In this document: positions 25,558 to 34,060 of the stretch, piece by piece
Layout of the letters: each line of letters starts with the position of its first letter
Numbering within the stretch: the first letter of the stretch is position 1
Assembly: GCA_040905185.1 (NCBI GenBank)
Contig: JBBDRZ010000003.1
Location: forward strand, 372,001 to 436,000
DNA length: 64,000 bases
Direction: 5' to 3'
Origin: DASTEQ01 sp040905185
GTDB taxonomy: Bacteria > Chloroflexota > Limnocylindria > QHBO01
Translations under genes and position numbers: made by a program
The notes under the pieces: generated by a model
Told to the model about the DNA's origin: nothing
The model's database searches: none
The model's input: the letters and a program-made list of their open reading frames with translations, nothing else

Positions 25558-25586
25558 ATGCGTGAGAGGGATAGACTCTTACGCAT
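25558..25586. repeat. Inverted repeat overlapping IS right end and next gene start
   Basis: Arms ATGCGTGAGAG (25558-25568) and CTCTTACGCAT (25576-25586) with a 7-nt loop containing GGATAGA; one mismatch. The loop and right arm include TAGACT, a potential -10 placed 6 nt from the ATG at 25585. Confidence 0.55.
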
Positions 25587-26376
25587 GCGTGCACTCGATC
25601 GCATCCGCCACAAGATTCGCCGGGCGTTGGATGATCTCCAAACTCTGTACGAAGAAGGGTCGAAGTATCTGAGTACGGAGCCGCACGGCCTTCGATTCGA
25701 GGTCTACGTTGATAAGGGCGAGCGGCGGGTTCGTGCCCTCCTCGTCGTCAAACAGCCGCCGCCCGTGGAACTCGGAATCCTGGCCGGCGAGGCCGCCTAT
25801 CACCTGCGCGGGGCGCTGGATCACTTGGTCTACCAACTCGCGCTGCTCAACAAGCCCAATCCGACCGGTACGCAGTTCCCCCTCATGCTCGATGAGACGA
25901 TCTACCGGACCATTGCGCCCGGACAGAAACGCAGTCCGCGAGCCTCGATGCTCGCTGGCGTCCGCGAGGAGCACCGGGCAATCATCGACGAGTTCCAGCC
26001 GTACCACGACGGGGCGCGGGCGAAGGTGAATCTCCTCTATGTCATCGGCCAGTTCGCGAACATCGACAAGCACCGCTTCATCCAGACCGCCTTCGGGCGA
26101 CCCGATTCCATCACGGTCGAGCCAACGGAGGACGGCGTCGAGCTTGATCTCCGGCTCCCCGACCTGAAACCCCCAGTCAACGAGGGCGCAGAACTGTTCA
26201 ACGTGCGTTGGATCAACGGATACCCGGACGTGCCCATGAAGTACAGCGTCCGATTCACTCTCGCCTACGGGACCGGTCGGCCCGACTACGTCTCGCGTAT
26301 GTACCTCGTGCTGGCGGGCGAACGCATCCACGAGATCATCACGGAGATTGAGCGGCGCGTTCCCGCGCTTCAGTGA
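25585..26376 (+). CDS. Hypothetical protein, HEPN/RiboL-like helical plus beta region
   Basis: A 263-residue protein that I cannot assign to a named family with confidence. The N-terminal part is helical (LDRIRHKIRRALDDLQTLYEEG), and the middle has AAYHLRGALDHLVYQLAL and VIGQFANIDKHRF, a pattern seen in uncharacterized bacterial proteins. ATG 25585 is preferred over 25558 because the latter lies in the IS inverted repeat. The palindrome 25558-25586 overlaps its start region, so expression may depend on the IS end. Confidence 0.6.
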   Translation: MRALDRIRHKIRRALDDLQTLYEEGSKYLSTEPHGLRFEVYVDKGERRVRALLVVKQPPPVELGILAGEAAYHLRGALDHLVYQLALLNKPNPTGTQFPLMLDETIYRTIAPGQKRSPRASMLAGVREEHRAIIDEFQPYHDGARAKVNLLYVIGQFANIDKHRFIQTAFGRPDSITVEPTEDGVELDLRLPDLKPPVNEGAELFNVRWINGYPDVPMKYSVRFTLAYGTGRPDYVSRMYLVLAGERIHEIITEIERRVPALQ

Positions 26377-26381
26377 CCTAA

Positions 26382-26720
26382 TCATCTACCGAACGCCTGT
26401 TCGGTTGAAATTGAGCCAGTACCGCCGGCACGCTCGAGAATGTCAAGGATGTCGCGCAACCCGCTGTTGATGAGGTGCGCCCGAAGGTACTCGAGGGGCG
26501 GTCGATTGCTGCGATAGGGCCTATCGCAAGGGCCCGCGTAAAGGCCGCTGCCCGGCCCGGTGGAGAGCCCGCCGCCCGGCCCGGAATACTGATCTCGCGG
26601 CCAAGTGTTGATCGCGATTGGGGAGCCCCCAGCCGGTGCTTGATTCTTGAGCGCGTTGCCGTCTTCGTCAATTATTACATGACCTGCGCGGCGCGGCACT
26701 CCAGGCCGGACACTCCCCAT
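26382..26720 (-). CDS. Hypothetical protein with GGGL(S/Y)TGP-type repeats
   Basis: A 112-residue protein with a consensus Shine-Dalgarno AAGGAGGT 8 nt before the ATG at 26720. A central glycine-rich section, SGPGGGLSTGP then GSGLYAGP, is followed by PYRSNRPPLEYLRAHL and a short helical end. Similar glycine/tyrosine repeat proteins occur as orphans in high-GC genomes; the role is unknown. Confidence 0.65.
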   Translation of the reverse strand: MGSVRPGVPRRAGHVIIDEDGNALKNQAPAGGSPIAINTWPRDQYSGPGGGLSTGPGSGLYAGPCDRPYRSNRPPLEYLRAHLINSGLRDILDILERAGGTGSISTEQAFGR

Positions 26721-26848
26721 CCGAAAATACCTCCTTCTGATCGGCCCAAGAGCCTGACTGCGCGAAGCACGAATCGGATGATTCTGCCGGGGCTCCCTTT
26801 GGGTCGGGGACACCGCGCTGGGCCGTCGGCTGCCTGATCGTCCGACCA

Positions 26849-26892
26849 GGAAGGCGTCAAGTAATTCTTGACGCCTTCCAAGAACGCGAGTA
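26849..26892 (+). promoter_or_regulatory. Promoter with a perfect 13-bp inverted repeat over the -35 box
   Basis: GGAAGGCGTCAAG (26849-26861) and CTTGACGCCTTCC (26867-26879) form perfect arms around TAATT. The right arm contains -35 TTGACG (26868-26873), followed after 17 nt by TACGCT (26891-26896) as a -10. There is no T-run, so an operator is more likely than a terminator. It would control the secreted protease gene at 27044. Confidence 0.6.
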
Positions 26893-27043
26893 CGCTAGCG
26901 ATGTGAGGTGTGGCCTCGCGTGTTTGGCCCCAGCAGCGCTGGCCGTGATCCTAGGCCATACGCTCTCGCCACCTATGCCGCCTCCGGGAAGGTCGCCGTT
27001 TCCGGGTGCTCCTCCGTCCCTATCGGCGTTGGAGGCTGGATAG

Positions 27044-28195
27044 ATGCGCAGACACACGCCGCTTCTGGCGCTCGTTCTCCTTCTGTTGACTGGAGCACCC
27101 GTGGTCGGCAACAGCGGAGCGGATGGAGCCGACGGCCTGAAGACCGACGTCACGGAGTACGCCAGAGTTTTCGGAGTCTCGGTGGAAGAGGCCGAGCGCC
27201 GACTGACCCTGCAGGCGTTGGCCGGGCGGCTCGATGCCGAATTGGTCGCTGCCGAGTCGAGGTCCTACTCCGGTCTCTGGATTGAGCACGAGCCCGGCTG
27301 GCGCATCGTAGTCAGTTTCACCGACGAGCCGGACGCCACGCTTCTGCGGTATGTGGCGAACGGACCGCTCGCCGGGATCGCCGTGGCCAGCCATGCGGAG
27401 CGAAGCCTTGCAGCGCTTGAGGCCGCCGCCATCGCGATCCGATCTAAGGCCGATATCGTCCCCTTCGACCTCCGAATCGATGTTCAGCAGAATGTGCTAG
27501 AGGTCATGGTTGTGGCCTCCGAGGACTGGGCATCCTTCCGAGAGACAGAGTCGGTGCCACTCGGTCTGGACATCAGGGTAGCGATCGTAGCAAGCCTGAT
27601 TCGGCCCGCCGCTGACATCTACGGGGGGTTATCCCTGGGCGGGAATGGGTGCACGTCTGGTTTCTCAATTAGCAACTCGAGCGGAGTCAAGGGTATAACG
27701 ACCGCCGGCCACTGCGGCAACGTCGCCAGCTACCAGGGTGTGAACCTACCATATCAGTACGGATTCTATGCTGGGAGCAACGACTCACAGTGGCACACCG
27801 CGCCCGGGTTTACGGTGAGGAACCGGGTTTGGGACGGGATCCAGGACGTTACGCCGAACTACCGAAATATCACGTCCCGAACGCATCGCGACTCCCAGGC
27901 CATTGGCAGTTGGGTTTGCAAGTACGGCAGGATCACTTACTACGGCTGCGGAACGCTCGTCGAGAAGACGGTCGCCCCCGGCTACATCCCGCAGGCACAG
28001 CCGGTCTTCCATAGGCTGGCCAATGGGAGCACCGACCTGACTAGTCCGGGCGATAGCGGCGGTCCAGTCTTCTACGCCGGATCCGCGTGGGGAATCATCG
28101 TGGCTGAGGGGTGCTACCCAGTCTGTAACGATTCCATCTACTCGGCGATTAATTACGTCGAGTACCACCTAGCAGTAACTGTCCTAACGCAGTGA
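27044..28195 (+). CDS. Secreted chymotrypsin-like (S1) serine protease, streptogrisin-like
   Basis: A 383-residue preproprotease: signal peptide (about 1-22), a propeptide of about 165 residues, then the S1 domain. Catalytic His is in TTAGHCGN (about residue 222), Ser in SPGDSGGPVF (about 336). The catalytic Asp is probably in SNDSQWH near 246. Cysteine pairs (GNGCTSG/GHCG, WVCKYGRITYYGCG, EGCYPVC) match disulfides of streptogrisin and alpha-lytic enzymes. Extracellular proteolysis, perhaps nutritional or predatory. A lipoprotein gene follows. Confidence 0.88.
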   Translation: MRRHTPLLALVLLLLTGAPVVGNSGADGADGLKTDVTEYARVFGVSVEEAERRLTLQALAGRLDAELVAAESRSYSGLWIEHEPGWRIVVSFTDEPDATLLRYVANGPLAGIAVASHAERSLAALEAAAIAIRSKADIVPFDLRIDVQQNVLEVMVVASEDWASFRETESVPLGLDIRVAIVASLIRPAADIYGGLSLGGNGCTSGFSISNSSGVKGITTAGHCGNVASYQGVNLPYQYGFYAGSNDSQWHTAPGFTVRNRVWDGIQDVTPNYRNITSRTHRDSQAIGSWVCKYGRITYYGCGTLVEKTVAPGYIPQAQPVFHRLANGSTDLTSPGDSGGPVFYAGSAWGIIVAEGCYPVCNDSIYSAINYVEYHLAVTVLTQ

Positions 28196-28204
28196 CGGCG
28201 ACCA

Positions 28205-28627
28205 ATGAAGTGGACTCGGATCTCCCTGCTAACCCTGCTGGGCGGGACCATTCTCGTCAGCTGCCAGACGATCCCGGGCACAACCACCCTGTTCGTCCCA
28301 CGCTATGAGCCTCTGACCGAACGCCCAACGGCCCTGCTGAGCGGCACACTGACCATTCGTGACGGCTGTGTGTGGATCGTGACCGAGTTCGATCGGTTTC
28401 TCGCCCTCTGGCCTTCGAATTACCACGTTGTCGCGGAAGACGGTAGCGTAGCGGTCAGCGGCGACGGGGTGCAGGTGTCAGCGGGTGACGATGTCACCGC
28501 GGGTGGCGGCGAATACCCGCCTGAGCAGACGCCGTTCGTTGAATCGCTCATCGGAGTGTCGGTCCCGACCGACTGCCGCGACCGATACTGGCTAGTGACG
28601 CAGCTTCAGCCGTTCGTCCCGCTGTAG
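28205..28627 (+). CDS. Small lipoprotein downstream of the protease
   Basis: A 140-residue protein with signal peptide and lipobox LVSC (Cys about residue 20). The mature part is beta-rich with one disulfide candidate (GCVWI and TDCRD). It follows the protease by 9 bp, so co-transcription is likely. No known family. Its 3' end is partly duplicated in the next 90 bp. Confidence 0.7.
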   Translation: MKWTRISLLTLLGGTILVSCQTIPGTTTLFVPRYEPLTERPTALLSGTLTIRDGCVWIVTEFDRFLALWPSNYHVVAEDGSVAVSGDGVQVSAGDDVTAGGGEYPPEQTPFVESLIGVSVPTDCRDRYWLVTQLQPFVPL

Positions 28628-29248
28628 CTTCCTCGAACGGGTCGCGGAATCGCTCATCGGTGAAGCTGTCCCGACCTAGTGCCGCCACCACTATTGGTTG
28701 GTGGGTGCAGCTCCAGTAGCGCTACTGGAAGCCCGAGGTCGTGGCCTAGCCGCCAGCGCCGGCCCAGTAGCAACGCTGGCAGCAACAGAGGCGACTGGTC
28801 GCGGCCATTCGGATGGCGCCGATGGGCCAATCTGAGCGTGGCGGCGGCAATCGCGGACGCTGGCGGACGCTATGGCGGGCACTGCAAAACCGCGTACGAA
28901 GGTCTGACTCCTGGTTCATCGCAGGACCGGCAGCGCCAACTCGTTTGGCTCTCTCCGTAATCGATCGCCTGACTTCGACTCAAGAACCCGCGCGCCCGTG
29001 TCTACTGCACGACTACGTCGGTAGAGCCGCCCGACCCTTACCCCACGTTAGCGCGCGAGGCTGGCGAACCTGACGCACAGTCAAGTACTCCTCCTGCCCG
29101 GCTCCGTCGACCGTGATGTTCGCTACGCCGTCCTGTCAGGTGCGCCGCCTTCGACCTCCAGTCGAATGCGGCAGTCAACCCGCCGTGAGCGTCTAGGACA
29201 GTCGCGCGCTTCCCTTCGTCACCTAACATCGCCGAGGAGGCAACGATC
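28628..29248 (+). other. Gap with a decayed duplicate of the lipoprotein 3' end
   Basis: Positions 28640-28715 repeat, with many changes, the sequence of 28545-28620: GAATCGCTCATCGG followed by GTCCCGACC and a TATTGG/TACTGG block. No gene is evident in the remaining ~500 bp apart from GAGGAGG at about 29233-29240, the ribosome site of the next gene. Confidence 0.5.
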
Positions 29249-30064
29249 GTGAGCGACCGGAGCGCGATCGAGTGGACTGATGCGACCTGGAACCCCGTCA
29301 CTGGGTGCTCGAAGGTCTCGCCCGGCTGCGCCCATTGCTACGCCGAGACCCTGAGCCTCCGGTACGGCTGGAGCCAGGTTCCGTGGACGCCGGAGAACGC
29401 CGCCCGGAATGTCGTCCTCCATGCTGAGCGCCTCGAGCAGCCACTACGCTGGCGTCGCCCGCGGATGGTGTTCGTTAACAGCATGTCCGACCTCTTCCAC
29501 GAGCGGGTCCCAGGGGACTACCGACGCGACGTCTGGAAGGTTATGGACCGCGTCCGTCGCCATACGTTCCAGGTGCTGACGAAGCGCCCCGAGCTGATGC
29601 GCGACTGGGTAACCGCCAACGCGGACATCACGGACCCGGTCGTACCCAACGTCTGGCTGGGCACGTCGATTGAGAACAATCGGTGGGCCCACCGTGCCGA
29701 CGACCTTCGGGACACGCCAGCCGCAGTCCGGTTCATCAGCGCGGAGCCCCTCCTCGGGCCGCTCAATATGCTGGACCTGACCGGCATCGACTGGCTCATC
29801 GTCGGTGGTGAGAGCGGACCCCGGCACCGACCGATGGAGCACGACTGGGTTCTAGAGCTCCGGGATCATGCCCTAGCTGCGGGTGTCGCCTTCTTCTTCA
29901 AGCAATGGGGCGGACGGACGCCGAAGGCTGGCGGGCGCCTCCTGGACGGTCGAACCTGGGACGAGTACCCCGGAACTAGGCCGTCGTCCGTGCCACCCGC
30001 AGGGCTGGAAGTTCGCCCGGTCGCTCGACCCCATCCCATCGAAGCCCTGCCGGGAATCCGCTGA
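29249..30064 (+). CDS. DUF5131 (phage Gp37/Gp68-like) three-Cys-motif protein
   Basis: A 271-residue protein beginning with the family hallmark IEWTDATWNPVTGCSKVSPGCAHCYAE, which holds C20, C27 and C30. Later motifs are VFVNSMSDLFHE, FQVLTKRPE, WLGTSIEN and GGESGP, all typical. The Cys triplet suggests a metal or iron-sulfur centre; the reaction is unknown. GTG start with GAGGAGG upstream. Its last 89 bp overlap the convergent partner gene. Confidence 0.88.
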   Translation: MSDRSAIEWTDATWNPVTGCSKVSPGCAHCYAETLSLRYGWSQVPWTPENAARNVVLHAERLEQPLRWRRPRMVFVNSMSDLFHERVPGDYRRDVWKVMDRVRRHTFQVLTKRPELMRDWVTANADITDPVVPNVWLGTSIENNRWAHRADDLRDTPAAVRFISAEPLLGPLNMLDLTGIDWLIVGGESGPRHRPMEHDWVLELRDHALAAGVAFFFKQWGGRTPKAGGRLLDGRTWDEYPGTRPSSVPPAGLEVRPVARPHPIEALPGIR

Positions 30065-31202
30065 AGTCGAACCGCGGGCGTGGTCGTGCATCGCGGTGCA
30101 GCCGTGACGACCAGTCCGCGCATCCATACTCCCGCAGGAAGAGCAACACTTGGTGGAGATCGGCCTCCGGCAAATCGAGGCCACCGACGAACTGGGCGAC
30201 CGCTCCGTAGGAGAGGCCGGCAGACCCGGCAAGGCTCGCGAGCGCTACTACGGCTCGGTCAATCCGCTCGCGTCTGTCCAACTGCTTCACGATGTCGAGC
30301 ACCTGAACACCGGGGTCAGCTTCGAAGGCAGCCACGAACGACTCGCGCCAGATTTTCACGCCAACCTGGCTGCCGCACGCCTGGACGATGGCCCGATTCG
30401 CATGGGCTTCACCGAACACGAGTCGCTTGATCGTGGTGTACGGGAACATTCCGGGTCCGGCCAGATCCGAGCGATAACCCTCCAGGAACCGATCGACGTC
30501 GATCGCCTCATCGGCAATCCGTTCCTGGCGCCACATGTCGTTGCCGCGGAACGCGCTGATCGATCCCGCGTCGATGCCCGCGGCCCTGATGTAGCCTTGG
30601 ACGTCGAAACTGATGAGCAGTTCGGTGTACTTGCGGCCAGAGAACAGCTGCACCATGGTGAACGGCACGTCCTTGAAGCCGTCGGGGTCTAAGAAGACCA
30701 GGGTCGGGTGACCTCTCGACTCGTCAGCGAACCTTGAGGCCACGTCTGCGGCAGTGCCGCGGATCGCCTGGATGTTCAGTCGATCCTCGAACGGGGCGAG
30801 GGCGTCCTGGAGCGCATTGAAGGTCGCCCGGCTCCGCTCCGCGAAGCGAAGGTGAATGGTGATCGCCGAGCCAGCGGCCCGTTGACGTTCCTCGAAGACC
30901 AGGGCGGCAAGGCACGCGATGACGGGAGAACCTGCGTCACCCCGAGGGTCGGAGGCCGGGTACCTGCCCGGCCCAGCGAAGAGGTCAAGAACGAAAACGT
31001 CCTGGTCCTGCTTCCCCATGACCCGGAGCCACGCGGGGAGGTAACTGGCGTATGCCCGGAGCTTGAGTCTGGTCTGAGGGTGGTCCCCGAGTTGTCGATC
31101 TCGCGCCGACCGATGGCGGCGTCGTCGAGGTCGGACTCGACCGACAGGAACGCTTAGGCTCCCGCCTTCGAAACCGAATCCGAGCTGTTCGTCGCCATCC
31201 AT
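29976..31202 (-). CDS. tcmP: Three-Cys-motif partner protein TcmP (methyltransferase-like)
   Basis: A 408-residue protein. The Rossmann motif VLDLFAGPGRY (about 71-81) and the acidic strand end FAERSRATF resemble SAM-binding sites. LVFLDPDGFKDVPF is the family signature, and a winged-helix-like C-terminal region follows. The family takes its name from genes next to three-Cys-motif proteins such as its convergent neighbour. ATG at 31202 is preferred over a longer reading to 31274. The pair is found in phage and accessory regions; function is unknown, with nucleic-acid modification or defence plausible. Confidence 0.85.
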   Translation of the reverse strand: MDGDEQLGFGFEGGSLSVPVGRVRPRRRRHRSARDRQLGDHPQTRLKLRAYASYLPAWLRVMGKQDQDVFVLDLFAGPGRYPASDPRGDAGSPVIACLAALVFEERQRAAGSAITIHLRFAERSRATFNALQDALAPFEDRLNIQAIRGTAADVASRFADESRGHPTLVFLDPDGFKDVPFTMVQLFSGRKYTELLISFDVQGYIRAAGIDAGSISAFRGNDMWRQERIADEAIDVDRFLEGYRSDLAGPGMFPYTTIKRLVFGEAHANRAIVQACGSQVGVKIWRESFVAAFEADPGVQVLDIVKQLDRRERIDRAVVALASLAGSAGLSYGAVAQFVGGLDLPEADLHQVLLFLREYGCADWSSRLHRDARPRPRFDFSGFPAGLRWDGVERPGELPALRVARTTA

Positions 31203-31261
31203 GGGGACCGTGGATGATAGCCGGACGGGGGCCAAGTTGAGCCTATAACTGGGCAGCTTCG

Positions 31262-31444
31262 GTGGGGGTCCCACGAACGGAAGTCCAGCGGATCGACCGG
31301 GCGGTTTATGGGCACCGAGGGCCGTACGAGCTAGAGGCAGATGCTCTCGCCATAGCCATGCTGGAGTACGTCGGGGAACATCTGTCGCAGCCCGTCCAAG
31401 CGGTCCTCGAGAGCCTGAGCCGAGACGCGAATCGCTTCCTTTGA
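31262..31444 (+). CDS. Possible small protein between TcmP and the TOPRIM remnant
   Basis: A 60-residue reading starting near 31262 with amphipathic helical character (ADALAIAMLEYVGEHLSQPVQAVLESL). It begins in the TcmP promoter region and has no family or clear ribosome site. Reported with low confidence; it could be the C-terminal helix of a lost gene. Confidence 0.3.
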   Translation: MGVPRTEVQRIDRAVYGHRGPYELEADALAIAMLEYVGEHLSQPVQAVLESLSRDANRFL

Positions 31445-31511
31445 GCGCGCGAATGCCGGCCGAGGGAAGGTCCGGCTAACGAACGGTCAGCAGACGGCTA
31501 CATTCGCGCTC

Positions 31512-32753
31512 GTGAGTGCGCACGCAGATCGCCATGACTCGCCGCCCCGCGATGGCGCCATGCTCAAGGTCCTCGACGAGCCGTTCGCGTTCTCTCAGCG
31601 TGCAGCTCTTACGGTCGATGCCTTCGGAAAGGAGCTGCGCGAGCGAAAGGTCGCCTGGCCCGAGCAGGGCCAACTCGAGGCGTTCCACCGCGCCGGCCTG
31701 CTGGTGCCGATCTACTCCATCCGCTACGACCCGCGGCTCATTCGGTCGCGCGCGAGGGCAGATGGACAGCGGCTCTCCCGCGATGAGATCCGTCACGTCC
31801 TGGACTTCACCAATACCTACGGGTACGGCCTGATCGGCGAACGTGAGATTGGCGATCTTGGCAGTCCGGCCGTCGACGGGTATGAGCCCTGGCGGCAGCA
31901 GCGGCGCACCTTCGCCGGCCGGCCCTATTGCACGCGGCAGTACCTCTACTCGTACTACCAGCTACTTGCCACGCCGATGATCCAAGAGCTGTGGCCCCGG
32001 CTCCGCGGCCGGCCCGGCGCCAGTTGGCGCCTCGGGGTCTCGGCGAGGTGGCTCGAGCACTACCGGGCACGCGCGGCATGGCTCGCCCGTCTGGTCCATC
32101 CGCTCACGATTCTGGAACCCGTGTACCTCCCCGACATAGTCGAGTCCGTCTCGATGCCGGGCTTCACGCACGACTTTGAGGAGTACGACCGGTTCCGTAT
32201 CGACTTCAATCCGGCTCCCGCGCTGGAGCGCATCGGCTGGTCGGCCGACGAGGTGCTGAAGACGGCTGAAGGGCTACTCGCTCAAGGGCACGGCATGGAT
32301 CCAGTCGGCGCTTGGCACGAGCTCGCAAGACTCATTCACCCGTCGCACTGGAAGAAGCTCCAGGGCACCGCGCGGACCGCGATGGACTTCCGCATTGCCG
32401 GCGAAATTCTCCTGAGCTTCTACGAGGATCTGGCGCGCGTGGGCACCGCCAGCCCTCTGGAGCCACTTGTAGGCCGATTTTGGCACCCGCGTCTCGAGCG
32501 ACTCAGGACGGATCGATCGGAGCTGGACGAGACGCTCACGCGCTTCGGCCTGTCGCCGCACCCCGGCGTCGTGCTGATCCTGGAAGGCGAAGTCGAACAC
32601 CGCATCATTCCCCTCGTCCTGAACCAGCTCTACGAGCGGCGATGGCGCAGCCGGATTCGGGTCTTCAACGTCCAGGGCGTCAACCAAGACCTCAAGCCAC
32701 TGGCCGCGTTCGCGGCTGTGCCGGCCCTCATCGAGTCCGAGCGTCCGTCGTGA
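31512..32753 (+). pseudogene. TOPRIM-like phage-defence-type protein, C-terminally truncated (copy 1)
   Basis: A 413-residue product. The N-terminal 210 residues are helical with aromatic motifs (YLYSYYQLL). The middle matches copy 2 at 52.7 kb (IHPSHWKKL, TAMDFRIAGE). A TOPRIM-like strand follows (VVLILEGEVEH, conserved Glu), then PALIESERPS and a stop. In copy 2 the same point continues for more than 180 further residues, including a second acidic motif, VVLSDAEGKN. Copy 1 therefore lacks the C-terminal half of the catalytic domain. GTG start. Probably inactive, unless the N-terminal domain works alone. Confidence 0.65.
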
Positions 32754-32978
32754 TGCGACCGCGCGGTATGCAGCAAGTCTCGGAGGAGAGATCATGCACG
32801 GGGTCCGTCCCGGACTTCACCCTCAGAACGCCTTCGCGACGGCAAGATCGATCCCCTCACTGGGTAGCGCGCTGCTTGTGGTCTCTCGGCCGTGATATCC
32901 AGTAGGCTCGTGCTCGCCCGGCAGGGCGGCCACTACGGCGGGGTATAGTCTCTCCAAGACTAACAAAGGGAACTGGCC
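32754..32978 (+). promoter_or_regulatory. Breakpoint region and promoter of the Cys-peptide cluster
   Basis: Contains TATGCAGCAA (32766-32775), also present at the 5' breakpoint of the truncated paralogue (52655-52664). A -10-like TATAGT lies at 32944-32949, and AAAGGGA is the ribosome site before the GTG at 32979. No gene is seen in 32754-32940. Confidence 0.45.
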
Positions 32979-33512
32979 GTGCTCGATGTCGTTCTCCTTG
33001 GTCTTACGGGTCTCTCGCTCGTGACCGCGGCGTTTGCGATCGCGCTGATGTTGGGCCTGCTTGTACGTGTCAAGCGGCTCGAGGAGAGCGGGATGCGGGC
33101 TCCGACGTTCGGTCTGGAGATTGGTGACCCGGCACCGCGCGAAGCCATTGAGGCAAGCCTGGGCACCCAGGCACCTGCTTTGGTCGAGGGACCGTCTCTC
33201 TGGTTCTTTGCGAGTGGTGGATGCGAGGCCTGCCAAGACTTGATCGGCAACATGAACGCCCAGAGAACCGAGCTGCCGACCGAGGGCGTTCTTATGGTGC
33301 TGCCAAAGCCCGCGGATATCGATGCCCTCCGATCGGACGCTCAGTTCGCCGCCGAATGGATCGTGGATAGCAACGACACGCTCCGCACCGCCTTCCAGGC
33401 CCTCGCGACACCAATGGGATTCGTTGTGCGCGATGGGGAGATCGCCGATCGGGAGCTCGGGCCCAACATAGAGCGGATGCTACGGGTGGTGCGTAGCCAG
33501 AGAGCGCAATGA
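32979..33512 (+). CDS. Membrane-anchored thioredoxin-like protein (MauD-like)
   Basis: A 177-residue protein. One N-terminal helix (about 5-30) anchors a redoxin domain facing outwards; the active site is GGC82-EA-C85 and the cis-Pro is in ATPMGFVV. This matches MauD, the disulfide oxidoreductase needed to mature the Cys-rich light chain of methylamine dehydrogenase. Here it starts a cluster that encodes a 12-cysteine exported peptide, which is its most likely client. Stop overlaps the PadR gene (ATGA). Confidence 0.8.
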   Translation: MLDVVLLGLTGLSLVTAAFAIALMLGLLVRVKRLEESGMRAPTFGLEIGDPAPREAIEASLGTQAPALVEGPSLWFFASGGCEACQDLIGNMNAQRTELPTEGVLMVLPKPADIDALRSDAQFAAEWIVDSNDTLRTAFQALATPMGFVVRDGEIADRELGPNIERMLRVVRSQRAQ

Positions 33513-34060
33513 GTCTCCGCGGCGCGCTCGCGGCTCTGCTGTTGCGCGGACCCACTCACGGCTACGAGTTGCAAGCCACGCTGGAGGGAGAGCTCGGTCC
33601 AACATGGGTGACCCGCCGCAGCCAGGTGTACCTCACGCTCGGCCGAATGGAGCGCGACGGATTAGTCGTCGCGCGGCATGTCGCACAATCCGCTCGGCCT
33701 GACAGGCAGGTTCTCCGTCTAACCGCAGCTGGCGAGCGCATCGGCCGAGCCTGGCTCTTCGACGAGGGGTCGAACGAGGAGATCGTCGTACGGCTGGCAG
33801 TGGGACGAGTCGCGATCCCTGAGGAATGGGATCAACTCGTCCATCGCATCGCTGCGGAGCGAACCGGTCAGCTTCAATCGCTGCGGCACTTGCGGTCGGA
33901 GGCAGGCGGCGGGTTCCGTCGCGAGGGACTCGATCAGGAAGTCCGCCGCGCTGAGGCCGACCTTCGCTGGCTGAGCGGGCTGCTGGAGGGGGCCAGCGAG
34001 ATCGTTGAGCGTCCACTCGTCCGCATCCCAAGGCCCGCGCTGAAGGTCGTTGATGGCTAG
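33509..34060 (+). CDS. PadR-family transcriptional regulator
   Basis: A 183-residue regulator. The winged HTH contains LLLRGPTHGYELQATLEGELG then SQVYLTLGRMERDGLV, the PadR recognition segment, and a helical dimerization domain follows. Translationally coupled to the MauD-like gene, and its 3' end overlaps the ABC ATPase by 8 bp. Likely controls this cluster; PadR proteins often regulate adjacent ABC exporters. Confidence 0.88.
   Translation: MSLRGALAALLLRGPTHGYELQATLEGELGPTWVTRRSQVYLTLGRMERDGLVVARHVAQSARPDRQVLRLTAAGERIGRAWLFDEGSNEEIVVRLAVGRVAIPEEWDQLVHRIAAERTGQLQSLRHLRSEAGGGFRREGLDQEVRRAEADLRWLSGLLEGASEIVERPLVRIPRPALKVVDG

Larger units (their letters stand above)
24353..25568 (+). mobile_element. 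IS1-like insertion element with terminal inverted repeats
   Basis: CTCTCACGCAT occurs at 24353-24363 and again at 24685-24695, and as its inverse ATGCGTGAGAG at 25558-25568. The minimal element (24685-25568) holds only the transposase; the longer version (24353-25568) also includes an 80-residue basic protein gene. Target-site duplications were not identified with confidence. No other copy is in this window. Confidence 0.65.

Noticed and set aside
26849..26879. Rho-independent terminator at the 13-bp palindrome
   Set aside because: No T-run follows on either strand, and the right arm overlaps a good -35 with a correctly spaced -10.
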